A stretch of DNA of 13,475 nucleotides from Candidatus Falkowbacteria bacterium RIFOXYC2_FULL_48_21 (GTDB lineage: Bacteria > Patescibacteriota > Patescibacteriia > UBA11705 > JABHMO01). The translations under genes and the position numbers were made by a program. Positions 1-8,000 of this stretch are shown here, piece after piece (within the stretch, counting starts at the first letter, position 1; every line of letters begins with the position of its first letter). The notes under the pieces are model-generated. The model was not told the origin of the DNA. It was given only the letters and a program-made list of their open reading frames with translations, and did not search any database. Where the stretch lies: positions 1 to 13,475 of the forward strand of contig MFGM01000014.1 in the NCBI GenBank assembly GCA_001778275.1, in the 5' to 3' direction.

Positions 1-95
1 CCTAAAAGGCGAAAAAGACATTTCTGATGGATAGGGAGAGAGTCGTTGCCGCAAACAATCGTCGCCCTACGTCAATTTTAGTCCTTTTATAGCGA

Positions 96-148
96 TTGTC
101 AAATTTATTAACATAGCTATTGACAAGTAATTTTGCATGGATTATACT
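96..148 (+). promoter_or_regulatory. Promoter and probable operator of the toxin-antitoxin module
   Basis: A perfect -35 box TTGACA (120-125) is followed by a 17-bp spacer and a -10 box TATACT (143-148), placing transcription start near 155. The -35 box is the right arm of an inverted repeat: TTGTCAA at 96-102 and TTGACAA at 120-126, 24 bp apart centre to centre. Such a dyad over the -35 suits autorepression by the HTH antitoxin encoded immediately downstream, as is usual for toxin-antitoxin operons. The boxes are seen; the repressor identity is inferred. Confidence 0.72.
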
Positions 149-160
149 GTGGATAATTAT

Positions 161-937
161 ATGCTTGGTAAATTTATTTTAGAACAGCGCAAACAGCACT
201 GTCTAACGCAAGATTTTTTGGCGTCCGAGATCGGCGTTTCTCGTCCGACCTATGTTCAGATAGAACAAGGCGGACGAGATTTGACTATCACCGAAGCCAG
301 GAAGCTGGCGGATATTTTTGGTATTGTTTTTGACGATTTCGTACAAGGCAAAGAAAGCCCATCTCCAATAATAGAGCTGGAAAAACAAACAATACCTAAA
401 AAAATAAAACAAGGGATGAGAATTTCCGTGCCACAAGAAAATATTATAAAACTTAAGGAAACGCTTTTATATGTTTTAGAGAAAATTGGCGCGTTGCCAA
501 ACGTTGGTGAAGCGGTGATTTGCAAGATTTTATACTTTATTGATTTTGATTATTACGAAAAATATGAAGAACAGCTGATTGGCGCGACATATATTAAAAA
601 TCATTATGGGCCTACGCCGGCGGCTTTTACTGAAATTGTCAAACAAATGGAGCGTGATGGTGACTTAGTCTCAGTGGTAAAAAAATATTTTCAGTATGAC
701 CAAAAGAAATATTTACCACGGAGAAGGGCCGATTTGTCTGTTTTTACTGCTCGCGAAAAGGAATTAATTGACACGGAGATAGAAAGATTTAAGGATTTTA
801 ACGCAGATAAAATAAAAGAATATTCGCACAAGGATGTGCCGTGGATTGGCGCAAAAGATTTGCAGCCGATAAGTTATGAGGCGGTTTTTTGCCGAACACC
901 GGAATTCTCCGTAAGACAATATGACGATAAATTATAA
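161..937 (+). CDS. XRE-HTH plus Panacea-domain (DUF4065) antitoxin
   Basis: Probable antitoxin and autorepressor of a Panacea-type toxin-antitoxin module. Residues 1-60 form an XRE helix-turn-helix, with 'LTQDFLASEIGVSRPTY' as the DNA-binding core followed by 'IEQGGRDLT'. A charged linker (about 65-95) leads to a Panacea/DUF4065/SocA-like domain at about 98-245, recognised by 'KILYFIDFDYYEKY', 'NHYGPTP' and the closing 'YSHKDVPWIGAKD...ISYEAVF'. In this family the Panacea domain neutralises the partner toxin and the fused HTH usually represses the operon. An in-frame ATG at 137 exists, but the -10 box (143-148) lies inside its first codons, so I choose ATG 161; this gives 258 residues and an almost leaderless mRNA. 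The gene overlaps the toxin gene by 17 bp. The region is visibly more AT-rich than the genes after 5087, which fits horizontal acquisition. Confidence 0.85.
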   Translation: MLGKFILEQRKQHCLTQDFLASEIGVSRPTYVQIEQGGRDLTITEARKLADIFGIVFDDFVQGKESPSPIIELEKQTIPKKIKQGMRISVPQENIIKLKETLLYVLEKIGALPNVGEAVICKILYFIDFDYYEKYEEQLIGATYIKNHYGPTPAAFTEIVKQMERDGDLVSVVKKYFQYDQKKYLPRRRADLSVFTAREKELIDTEIERFKDFNADKIKEYSHKDVPWIGAKDLQPISYEAVFCRTPEFSVRQYDDKL

Positions 938-1292
938 TCAAACCGCCGAATTCGCGCGCGATCTTAAAAAACTCCTAAAAAAATTCCCATCCTTAGAAGA
1001 AGATTTGGAAATTGCCAAGCAATACCGCATTGAATTATATCATTTGCAAAATATTGATAGCAGAAGTATTTTTAAAATAGACAACGCGGGTAATGATGCA
1101 AGTTTGCAATTTTTCAAAATCAAAAAATTTCAATGCAAAAGTCTGAAGGGGCGAGGTTCAAAAAGCGGAATACGAGTTATTTATGCGTTTCATTGTGGAA
1201 AGTATAGGGTGGATTTCATCGAGATATATTTCAAGGGCGAGAAGGAAAACGAAGTCGAAGATAGAATTAAAAAGTATTTGAAAAATTTTTGA
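921..1292 (+). CDS. RelE/ParE-superfamily toxin, partner of the Panacea antitoxin
   Basis: A 123-residue basic protein, probably the toxin of the module. The N-terminal half is helical and lysine-rich ('FARDLKKLLKKF'). The C-terminal half has the RelE/ParE beta-sheet pattern, with a basic strand 'FFKIKKFQCKSLKGRG' (64-79), then 'SGIRVIYAF' (82-90) and 'YRVDFIEIYFKGEK' (95-108), and a final helix. In RelE-type toxins this basic strand with an R-x-I/V-Y motif binds mRNA at the ribosome; whether this protein cuts mRNA or acts like ParE cannot be told from the sequence. It starts 17 bp inside the antitoxin gene, so the two are probably translated together. There is no clear ribosome binding site of its own and no terminator directly after it. 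The toxin call rests on fold pattern, size and gene order. Confidence 0.78.
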   Translation: MTINYNQTAEFARDLKKLLKKFPSLEEDLEIAKQYRIELYHLQNIDSRSIFKIDNAGNDASLQFFKIKKFQCKSLKGRGSKSGIRVIYAFHCGKYRVDFIEIYFKGEKENEVEDRIKKYLKNF

Positions 1293-1402
1293 GCGATGAA
1301 TCAATAAGGTTGGCACGAAGTTAGGCGTCGGCGGAAAAGCATTCTTTCTCCTTTGGGGTTGAGACATAAAAACGGTAATCATTCCGCTTTTTTGTTTATT
1401 CC

Positions 1403-1411
1403 TGTTATAAT
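1403..1411 (+). promoter_or_regulatory. Extended -10 promoter of the ATP-grasp gene
   Basis: The sequence TGTTATAAT is an exact TGnTATAAT extended -10, with the core TATAAT at 1406-1411. No good -35 is seen at the expected distance, as often happens with extended -10 promoters. Transcription would start at about 1418-1419, on or next to the ATG at 1419, giving a leaderless or nearly leaderless mRNA. Confidence 0.65.
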
Positions 1412-1418
1412 GGAGCAT

Positions 1419-2366
1419 ATGAGAAAAAACCTCCAAATTATCAAAGACACTGTCCGCGCCATGGGTGGTACCATCGAGGAATTTCTACCCGAGCGCGGTT
1501 GTTTTTACGTTAACGTCATGGGCAAGCGCATTTTGCTCGAGGGCGATATTTCGATCACGAGGCAATCCTTTGTCAGCCGACAGTTGACCCGATGCAAGGA
1601 CATTACGCATAAACTGCTTGTGGCCCACGGTTTGCCAACGCCTCAAACAAGATATTTCTACAACAAAAGTTATAATCGATTGACCGCGGCGAAACAGCTC
1701 CGCTCGCTCCGCTATCCGATCATTATCAAAGACGCCACCGGCTCCAACAGCCGCGGAATTTTTCCCTTTGTTAAAGACGTTGGAGAAGCAATGGTGATTA
1801 TTGCAAAAGAGTTGCCAAACTATCGCAGTATGATCGCGCAGACTATGGTTTTCGGCCGGGAATATCGGATTTTGGTTTTGGGCGAACGGGTAATCGCCGC
1901 CCTTGAAATGGTGCCGCCGTATGTGCGTGGCGATGGAAGCTCATCCGTTCGTGAACTTATTCGAAAAAAGCAAAAGACCACCGCGCAAAGAACGGCTTTT
2001 GATAAAAAGTTAAGCCAGATTTTAAACGACCAAGGCGTGGCGTTGAACGATATTCTTCCCGTGTGTCGCGTGATTTATTTTAAAAAGAGTTGTTTGGCGG
2101 AGAGCGGAGAAACGCGCGATGTGACCGGTTTTGTTCATAAAGAAGTTGGCAAAATTTGTGTGGCCGCTTCGAAAATTGTTGGTAAACAGCTTACCGGGAT
2201 CGACGTGATTTGTCGCGACATTACCCAGTCTCCAACGGCCAAGTCGTTCAATATATTGGAAATCAACGGCAAGCCGGATTTGTACATGCATCACCATCCG
2301 GATTACGGAAAATCCCAAAACGTTGTTAAAAAGGTGATTGAGTTTATGGCCGCAGTCGCAAATTAG
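1419..2366 (+). CDS. ATP-grasp ligase, cyanophycin-synthetase/RimK-like
   Basis: A 315-residue stand-alone ATP-grasp enzyme, expected to form a carboxylate-amine (peptide-like) bond with ATP through an acyl-phosphate. Order of motifs: 'KDITHKLLVAHGLPTP' (60-75), 'PIIIKDATGSNSRG' (100-113, the ATP-binding lysine and glycine-rich loop), 'GREYRILVLG' (146-155), 'PPYVRGDGSSSVRELI' (166-181), 'LTGIDVICRDI' (258-268) and 'ILEINGKPDLYMHH' (279-292, the Mg-binding E-x-N). The 'EYR.LV...P.YV.GDG..(S/T)V.ELI' series resembles the ATP-grasp domain of cyanophycin synthetase and bifunctional glutathione synthetase. The Mur-ligase half of CphA is absent, so cyanophycin synthesis itself is unlikely. Upstream in-frame starts exist (for example 1410), but the -10 box covers them. 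The substrate is unknown; the next gene is 138 bp away with its own promoter. Confidence 0.78.
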   Translation: MRKNLQIIKDTVRAMGGTIEEFLPERGCFYVNVMGKRILLEGDISITRQSFVSRQLTRCKDITHKLLVAHGLPTPQTRYFYNKSYNRLTAAKQLRSLRYPIIIKDATGSNSRGIFPFVKDVGEAMVIIAKELPNYRSMIAQTMVFGREYRILVLGERVIAALEMVPPYVRGDGSSSVRELIRKKQKTTAQRTAFDKKLSQILNDQGVALNDILPVCRVIYFKKSCLAESGETRDVTGFVHKEVGKICVAASKIVGKQLTGIDVICRDITQSPTAKSFNILEINGKPDLYMHHHPDYGKSQNVVKKVIEFMAAVAN

Positions 2367-2436
2367 TGCTTGATTGTGCAGGATGAAAAAAATTTGGTCA
2401 ACGAGTAAATACCTGAACTGTGTTTTTTTAGTTTTG

Positions 2437-2445
2437 TGATATAAT
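2437..2445 (+). promoter_or_regulatory. Extended -10 promoter of the secreted-protein operon
   Basis: TGATATAAT is an exact TGnTATAAT, with the core at 2440-2445. No recognisable -35 lies 17 bp upstream. Transcription should start near 2452, leaving a leader of about 53 nt before the ATG at 2505. Confidence 0.6.
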
Positions 2446-2504
2446 CACAGGGATTCCGAAAAAAATGGTTAACTATAGCGATAATAATCATAATTTTAAA
2501 AGAA

Positions 2505-4052
2505 ATGAAAAAAAGTTTATTGGTTTTAACGGTATTTTTAGTGCTTATTGCCTTTACGCCACCGGTCAAAGCCGACAATCTGCCCCAAAAATTAAAAGGC
2601 AAAATTCTTCTTCAAGTGGAAAATAAAGGAGCGGCTTGGTATGTAAACCCGGCCGACGTAAAAAGATATTCCATGGGAAAACCGGATGAAGCTTTTAGTT
2701 TAATGCGTCAGCTCGGAGTGGGGATCAGCAATGCTAATTTAATCAAGATACCGGTTGCCAATGCCAACTTTGACGGACCGGACAGTGACGGAGACGGGCT
2801 TTCGGACGCGATTGAGGAGTCAATCGGATCGGATAAAAATAAAGTTGATACTGATGGTGATGGGTATCAAGATAAAGATGAATTTTTAAATGGTTATCGG
2901 CCAGTTTTTAAAGGTGGAGACAAGAGCATTGATATTGATTTTGCCAAAAAACAGTACGGGAAGATTTTTATTCAAGTGGAGTCAAAAGGGGAGGCGTGGT
3001 ATGTAAATCCCGCCGATGGTAAGCGATATTTTCTGCGGAGGCCGGATGATGCTTTTTCGATTATGAAAAAGTTAGGGTTGGGTATTTCCAACAATGACTT
3101 AAAGAAAATTTCCGTGAAGAATTCAGCCTTGCCTGATACGAAAAAACAAACCACATTGCCGCAAGGAGCGGCCAAGATTCAATTCATTAATGTGGTAACC
3201 GGCAAAGCGGTGCCCGGACATACGATTTATTGTTCCGGGTGTTCCGATGTCAGTATGCAAAATCAGGCGGAAAGCGATATTAACGGCGAAGTAACTTTGA
3301 AACCTGTTAGCAACGCCACCGCGACCGTGGGAAAGGTGCGCACTGATTGGCATAATTATGACACGATTACAAACATCAAACTCGGCGAAACAAGAAAAAT
3401 CACCATGACGCCTCAAGCCATCGGATCGGGCGATGAGATATATTTTCCCGAGACAACATATACCAATAATGCCAAGAATAAGACGCAATTGCATATTGTT
3501 TATAAAGACATGAACGGCAAGCCGATAGCGAAGCGGTTTGTGTACGCTACCGGGCCAATCGATATTAATCGAGTGAACGTTAATGGTCTGACGGACACAA
3601 ACGGTAAGACGATAATAGATTTACCGATAAATGGCGCTTATCGAATTTCTATATCAGACGAGGTCGGCGCGACAACGATTCAGAGATTTTTTCAAATTGA
3701 AGCCCCAACCGGATATAATGTTCAGCTAGACTTAGATTTCAGCAAACTGGATCAAATGATTAGCGGGACAAAGTCCTTGAGCAAGAGTTATCAGGAAGGC
3801 GGTATGATATTGATTTGCGTCAGGGAAAAGGGAACAAACAAGCCGATGTATTCAAGCATTTTAATTCCATACACGAACACAATTATTACCGCCACTACGA
3901 AACACGATAATGACATTTGCGTGCCGGTACCAAAATCATATGAGACTGTCGGTGTTCCGGCTAACGGGCTTCATAAAGGTCATCCTGATGTGTCAACGTC
4001 CGGAGCCGACAAAGATGGAATCTTGTATTTGTATGTAACGGCGAATGATTAA
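2505..4052 (+). CDS. Secreted WYVNP-module protein with calcium-binding stalk
   Basis: A 515-residue exported protein, probably cell-surface or extracellular. Residues 1-23 are a signal peptide ('MKKSLLVLTVFLVLIAF', then VKA). Two homologous modules at about 29-84 and 149-204 share a core 'WYVNPAD.KRY' and an end 'LG(V/L)GISN..L.KI.V'; they recur in Patescibacteria surface proteins and have no assigned activity. Between them lie two thrombospondin-type-3/EF-like calcium loops, DSDGDGLSD (93-101) and DTDGDGYQD (115-123). After residue 220 come beta-rich segments that look like CarboxypepD-regulatory or Ig-like domains (around 222-303 and 326-412), and a final segment (430-515). No C-terminal anchor or sorting motif is visible. 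Four cysteines, C243, C246, C438 and C471, could form disulfides. A structural or adhesive role is inferred; no catalytic motif is recognised. Confidence 0.72.
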   Translation: MKKSLLVLTVFLVLIAFTPPVKADNLPQKLKGKILLQVENKGAAWYVNPADVKRYSMGKPDEAFSLMRQLGVGISNANLIKIPVANANFDGPDSDGDGLSDAIEESIGSDKNKVDTDGDGYQDKDEFLNGYRPVFKGGDKSIDIDFAKKQYGKIFIQVESKGEAWYVNPADGKRYFLRRPDDAFSIMKKLGLGISNNDLKKISVKNSALPDTKKQTTLPQGAAKIQFINVVTGKAVPGHTIYCSGCSDVSMQNQAESDINGEVTLKPVSNATATVGKVRTDWHNYDTITNIKLGETRKITMTPQAIGSGDEIYFPETTYTNNAKNKTQLHIVYKDMNGKPIAKRFVYATGPIDINRVNVNGLTDTNGKTIIDLPINGAYRISISDEVGATTIQRFFQIEAPTGYNVQLDLDFSKLDQMISGTKSLSKSYQEGGMILICVREKGTNKPMYSSILIPYTNTIITATTKHDNDICVPVPKSYETVGVPANGLHKGHPDVSTSGADKDGILYLYVTAND

Positions 4053-4062
4053 CATAACGTTT

Positions 4063-4428
4063 ATGTCATCAAAAGACTTTCCACCCAGTCAAAAATCCGG
4101 TGAAACAACGCCGGAGGTTATCCCAACAAAGGATCAGGTTTTTGCCGTTTTGAAGCGCTTTTTGGAAGGAAGGGGGTTCTCGGAAGTCCGAACGCGCACG
4201 GATGAAAAAGGGCTTTATTTGTGGGATGTCAAAATCAAAAAGGAAGACGGCGAAGAGGAATATTCTTATATGCGTAAGGGACGTTATCCCGAAGGCGAGG
4301 CATCGAAGACGGCCATTCATGTCATGTTTTACGATGCGGACGGAATGCCGACCCCCGGAGATGAGGTGGCACGACTGGTAGCAGGTGAGTGGCGTTTTTT
4401 TGATGTTAATGGGAAAATTAAAAAATAA
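4063..4428 (+). CDS. Small uncharacterised cytoplasmic protein
   Basis: A 121-residue acidic/basic soluble protein that I do not recognise. The start (residues 1-20) is low in structure ('SSKDFPPSQKSG'). It is followed by a helix 'VFAVLKRFLEGRGF' and then alternating strands with 'LYLWDVKIKKEDGEEEYSYMRKG' split by turns, and a final part 'GEWRFFDVNGKI'. No signal peptide, membrane segment or catalytic motif is seen. An alternative ATG at 4045 would overlap the previous stop by 8 bp and add six residues. I prefer 4063 because 'MSSKDF' is a more natural start, but neither has a clear ribosome binding site. It probably belongs to the transcription unit that starts near 2452. Confidence 0.6.
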   Translation: MSSKDFPPSQKSGETTPEVIPTKDQVFAVLKRFLEGRGFSEVRTRTDEKGLYLWDVKIKKEDGEEEYSYMRKGRYPEGEASKTAIHVMFYDADGMPTPGDEVARLVAGEWRFFDVNGKIKK

Positions 4429-4503
4429 TATGCCAGTCAAGCGAATTTCTTTTCGTAAGTGATTCTTGGTTTGGTGGAGAGGTAAGCAGTTCGCACGAAA
4501 AAT

Positions 4504-5004
4504 ATGGACATCATTTCCCATGGCCTTTGGGGCGGCATCGCGTTTGGGCGAAAAACCAAACGATTATTTTGGTGGTCGTTCCTGATCGGCGTAGCGCCGG
4601 ATTTGTTGTCTTTTGGCCTATATTCCGCGGCCAACATTCTCGGCTTGGTATCCGGGCCGGACTGGAAACTTGGGTCGATTGACCCTTTGGCGTTTCCGAT
4701 AGCCATTTATAAGCTTTACAACATTACGCATAGTTTAGTGATTTTTGCCTTGGTGTTCGGATTAGTTTGGTTCTTGAGACGTAAACCTTTTCTTCCCATT
4801 TTGGCATGGGGGTTGCATATTTTAGTGGACATTCCAACCCACTCCACAGCCTTTTTCCCTACGCCGTTTCTTTGGCCTATATCAAATTTCACCGTCAACG
4901 GCGTCAGTTGGGGGCAACCCATAATATTTTTTCCGGACATAATTTTTCTCACGGTTGTGTATTTATTGTGGTGGAGAAGTAAAAGGCTGGGAAAAACAAC
5001 TTAA
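4504..5004 (+). CDS. YdjM/DUF457-like membrane metal-dependent hydrolase family protein
   Basis: A 166-residue integral membrane protein with the histidine/aspartate pattern of the YdjM (LexA-regulated, DUF457) family. The start 'MDIISHGLWGG' gives H6, 'IGVAPDLLSF' gives D33, 'NITHSLVIF' gives H76, and 'GLHILVDIPTH' gives H105, D109 and H113. Four hydrophobic stretches are visible at about 22-44, 62-90, 96-112 and 137-156. The conserved His/Asp set suggests metal binding and a phosphohydrolase-like activity on a membrane substrate, but family members lack a firmly known substrate. The gene is 75 bp after the preceding one and is followed by a terminator at 5015, so it probably closes that operon. 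The ATG at 4504 sits next to a weak purine stretch. Confidence 0.75.
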   Translation: MDIISHGLWGGIAFGRKTKRLFWWSFLIGVAPDLLSFGLYSAANILGLVSGPDWKLGSIDPLAFPIAIYKLYNITHSLVIFALVFGLVWFLRRKPFLPILAWGLHILVDIPTHSTAFFPTPFLWPISNFTVNGVSWGQPIIFFPDIIFLTVVYLLWWRSKRLGKTT

Positions 5005-5014
5005 TTTGTGTTGG

Positions 5015-5048
5015 CCGCGCGGTTTTACGACCGGGTGGTTTTTGTTTT
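5015..5048 (+). terminator. Rho-independent terminator after the YdjM-like gene
   Basis: The arms 5015-5023 (CCGCGCGGT) and 5030-5038 (ACCGGGTGG) pair over 9 positions with one G-G mismatch and one G-U pair, around a 6-nt loop. A T-rich run TTTTTGTTTT follows at 5039-5048. It ends just before the extended -10 at 5056, so it separates the two transcription units. Confidence 0.75.
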
Positions 5049-5055
5049 CAAAAAT

Positions 5056-5064
5056 TGGTATAAT
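5056..5064 (+). promoter_or_regulatory. Extended -10 promoter of the RNA-repair operon
   Basis: TGGTATAAT is an exact TGnTATAAT, with the core at 5059-5064, directly after a terminator. Transcription should start near 5071, leaving a leader of about 16 nt (5071-5086) without a Shine-Dalgarno sequence before the ATG at 5087. The expected -35 position (around 5036-5041, TGGTTT) is weak. Confidence 0.68.
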
Positions 5065-5086
5065 ACTAGCGAATTAAATCATCAAT

Positions 5087-8000
5087 ATGCCCATAGAAAA
5101 ACTCGACCGTGTTGAAATAAAAGTGAAATATCCGGAAATTCATCATGAAACGGAAATTACCGTGCCGGAAGGCGCGCTCGTGTTGATGATTGGTCCGCCG
5201 GCATCGGGAAAGAGTACGTTTTCCGAGAAACATTTTCCGCTTGAAAGCGTGGTTTCGACCGATGGTTTGCGCGCGGAGATCACGAACAATCCGGGCAATG
5301 AAGTCATGTCCGCCCCGGCTTTTGCGTCCGCGAAAAATTTAGTTGAGGCGCGATTGCGGCAAGGGCGGATAGCCGTGGTGGACGCGATGAATTTGAATAT
5401 CAATTCGCGCCGCGCATTTTTGGATTTGGCCAAGCAGTTGAAAGTCAGAGTGATTGGCGTGCATCTGGATTACCATCAAGAAACATTGCTGGATCGCGAT
5501 GCCAAAAGAGACAAGCGAGTCGGAGGAGAGGTCATTACTTTTAAAGCGCAAAATAAGCTGGACGTGGATTTGCTTTATCACGACGGAAAAATCAATGATA
5601 TTTTCGTGGTTGGCGAAGATACGCCGGCGGTAACCGTTAACCTCCCGGAAAAAGAAAAGCAGGCCATGCAAGAAGATCGAGATTTTTATTATGCGACAAA
5701 CCGGGCGGAAAAGGATGTGTTCGCGTATTTGAAAAAATATAAGGAAAGACTGAAAGAAGAGGATCTTCCGCGGGTTAAAGTTGAGCCCGGCACGATTAAT
5801 TTTATCAAGGATAGCGCCGGTGCGCGCGAGTTTTTGCAAAACAATACCACCGGATCGCAAGTGTTGGACTTGGATTTTTTGGCGCGGCGGTTGGCTACGG
5901 GCATTGATGATCCGCTCGTGGCGGACACGGCAGAACGGCTTTTGAAGTATAGACAAAAATTGAATTTGGTCAGTTTCGTGTTGGCCTCGGAGAGCGCGGT
6001 GATCGCTTTGCAAGCGCTGGAAACAAAAATGAAAGCGCGCGAAGCGCGGATCGAGTCGGTGACGATGGATCAGCGCGAGTTGAAGAGTGCCGTGCTGGAA
6101 ATTAAGCGCGATGAATTGACAGATGAGTCGCTACTGATTCTCGGTGATGTGCACGGTTGCCTCGTGGCGATGCGCGAAATGGGTAAGCTTATCCGCCGAG
6201 AAAGAGAAGAAAGGCCAGATGCCCCCCGGCGCAAGATGGTTTTGATTGGCGATGTGCCGGATCGCGGTGCTTACAGCGCGCAGACGGTCATGTATGCCTC
6301 GTCAATGGTTAGCCGCGGCGAAGCGATTTGGATTTTGGGCAATCATGACGTGAATTTACGCAGCGGGTTGAATTTGATTGTGAAAAATTTTGAAGCTTCG
6401 GGAAAAACGTGGAATGATTGGGTGCGTGATGACTTTTCCGATGACATGATGGCGGGCGTGGTTCGTTCGCGAAATACCAGAAAAACGATTCGAGAAATGT
6501 TAAAGTTCGTGAACGTGATTGACAAAGGCACGCTCAAGAAAAAGGACGAGCGGCCGAGATTGCAAGAGCATGTTTTGAAACGGATTGTGCGCGTCTTAAA
6601 TGCCGCGCCCGTTTATAAGGAGTGGCGACATCTAATCGCCGTGCATGCCTCGATGCTCCGCGTGCCAAAAGTTGGCGAGGAATTGAGCGAAGAAGAACGT
6701 AAAAAGTTCACGCACGGAATTAAATCATATGTCGGTGGCATGGCGGACACTTTGAAGATTCGTAACGTGGCGGCCAAGGATCCGGATCGGATTTTGGTCG
6801 GCGGCCACACGCATGATCGCGGCCGCACGGTGGATGTGCGTTCGGGTACGGTCGGCCTCGATGACACCGGGCCGGAATTGCACGGCATGTTTTATCCGGA
6901 AATGAAATATGTGTCATTTACCGAGCCGTATATTTTGCATCTGACCCGCCTGACGGAAAATCCGGAATTGCCAGAGGGGCCGGAGTTGTGGGAGTTGATC
7001 AATTTTTTGGAAGGACAGATGATGGTAAAAATCAATCACGGTCAGCCGGGCGGTGCGTTGCAAGACTTGGCCGTGGTCAGCTACGATGAAATGGCCGAAG
7101 TGAAAAAGTTGTGGGATTATTATCCGGCATTGCGCAACTTTCGTGGTTTGATTGTGGACAAGCAAGGCAAAATCATCGCCCGACCGTTCAAAAAAACGCA
7201 CAAGGCCGGCGTGGAGATTCCGCTTGAAAAAATCAATATTATTCCGGAAAAAGTGTTTGAAAAAGCCAATGGCTCGCTTGGCGTTTGTTATTTTTACGGA
7301 GGGCAGTGGCGCATCGCCACCAAGTTCAGTCTGTACAACGAGCAGTACACGGTGCCGGCGCAAAAAATGCTTGATAACATGAATACCAAGGCGCTCAATC
7401 CGGCAAATACGTACTTATTTGAAATAATTTTCCCCACCGACCCGCACATTGTCGATTACAAAGGCAAGCAAGCGCTGGTGCTTTTGAACGCCAATCGGAC
7501 GGCGGATGGCGCTTATTTGCCGTGGGACGAGGTGGCGAAAACGGCCGTTGCGCTTGGCACGCGCACGGCGGAAGATTTGACGGATAAATTCAAGGGTATG
7601 ACGATCGCGGAGATTTATAAGCACGCGCAAACAGAAGGGAGTTTGTCTAATTTGGAAGGCCTGATGGCTATATACAAAGATGATACAACCGGTGAGCAAG
7701 TGACGGTTAAAGTGAAAGCGATTGAATATGACAATAAGAAATACGTGCGCGATCATTTGCGCTGGGACAAAATGTTTGAAAAATTTGATTGGCAAACATT
7801 GACTCTGTCGCCGGATGAAGCGGAGATGTTTCTCGGCTACAAGCGAGACAGCGTGTTCGTGCAGGAAGCGCTCCATGCGCGGCTCGGCTGGATTCGCGAC
7901 GCGTACGCGGAGTTGGAGCAAAACTTTTTTCGCCGCAATGATCAATGGTTGCAAGAAGCGCGGGTGATTTTTGCGACAGCGATAGCGCAAGGAAAAAAGG

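Noticed and set aside
33..69. Inverted TAGGG/CCCTA with partial inner pairing at the window start
   Set aside because: The inner arms are poorly matched and no T-run or known regulatory pattern follows; it may be chance.
1368..1391. Possible terminator AAAAA-CGG-loop-CCG-TTTT after the toxin-antitoxin module
   Set aside because: The GC part of the stem is only three pairs, with a mismatch next to it, so it is too weak to call.
2465..2504. An out-of-frame ATG at 2465 that could begin a short upstream ORF in the leader of the secreted protein
   Set aside because: It has no ribosome binding site and its peptide shows no structure; it only overlaps the signal-peptide codons in another frame.
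2781..2873. Dockerin domain reading of the two DxDGDGxxD loops
   Set aside because: The helical spacing of a dockerin is missing; the loops fit a thrombospondin-type-3-like stalk better, and no cohesin is nearby.
5339..6013. A 224-codon open frame on the minus strand opposite the RNA-repair gene
   Set aside because: It lies wholly antisense to a gene with clear kinase motifs, has no recognisable domain, and long antisense frames are expected in this codon usage.
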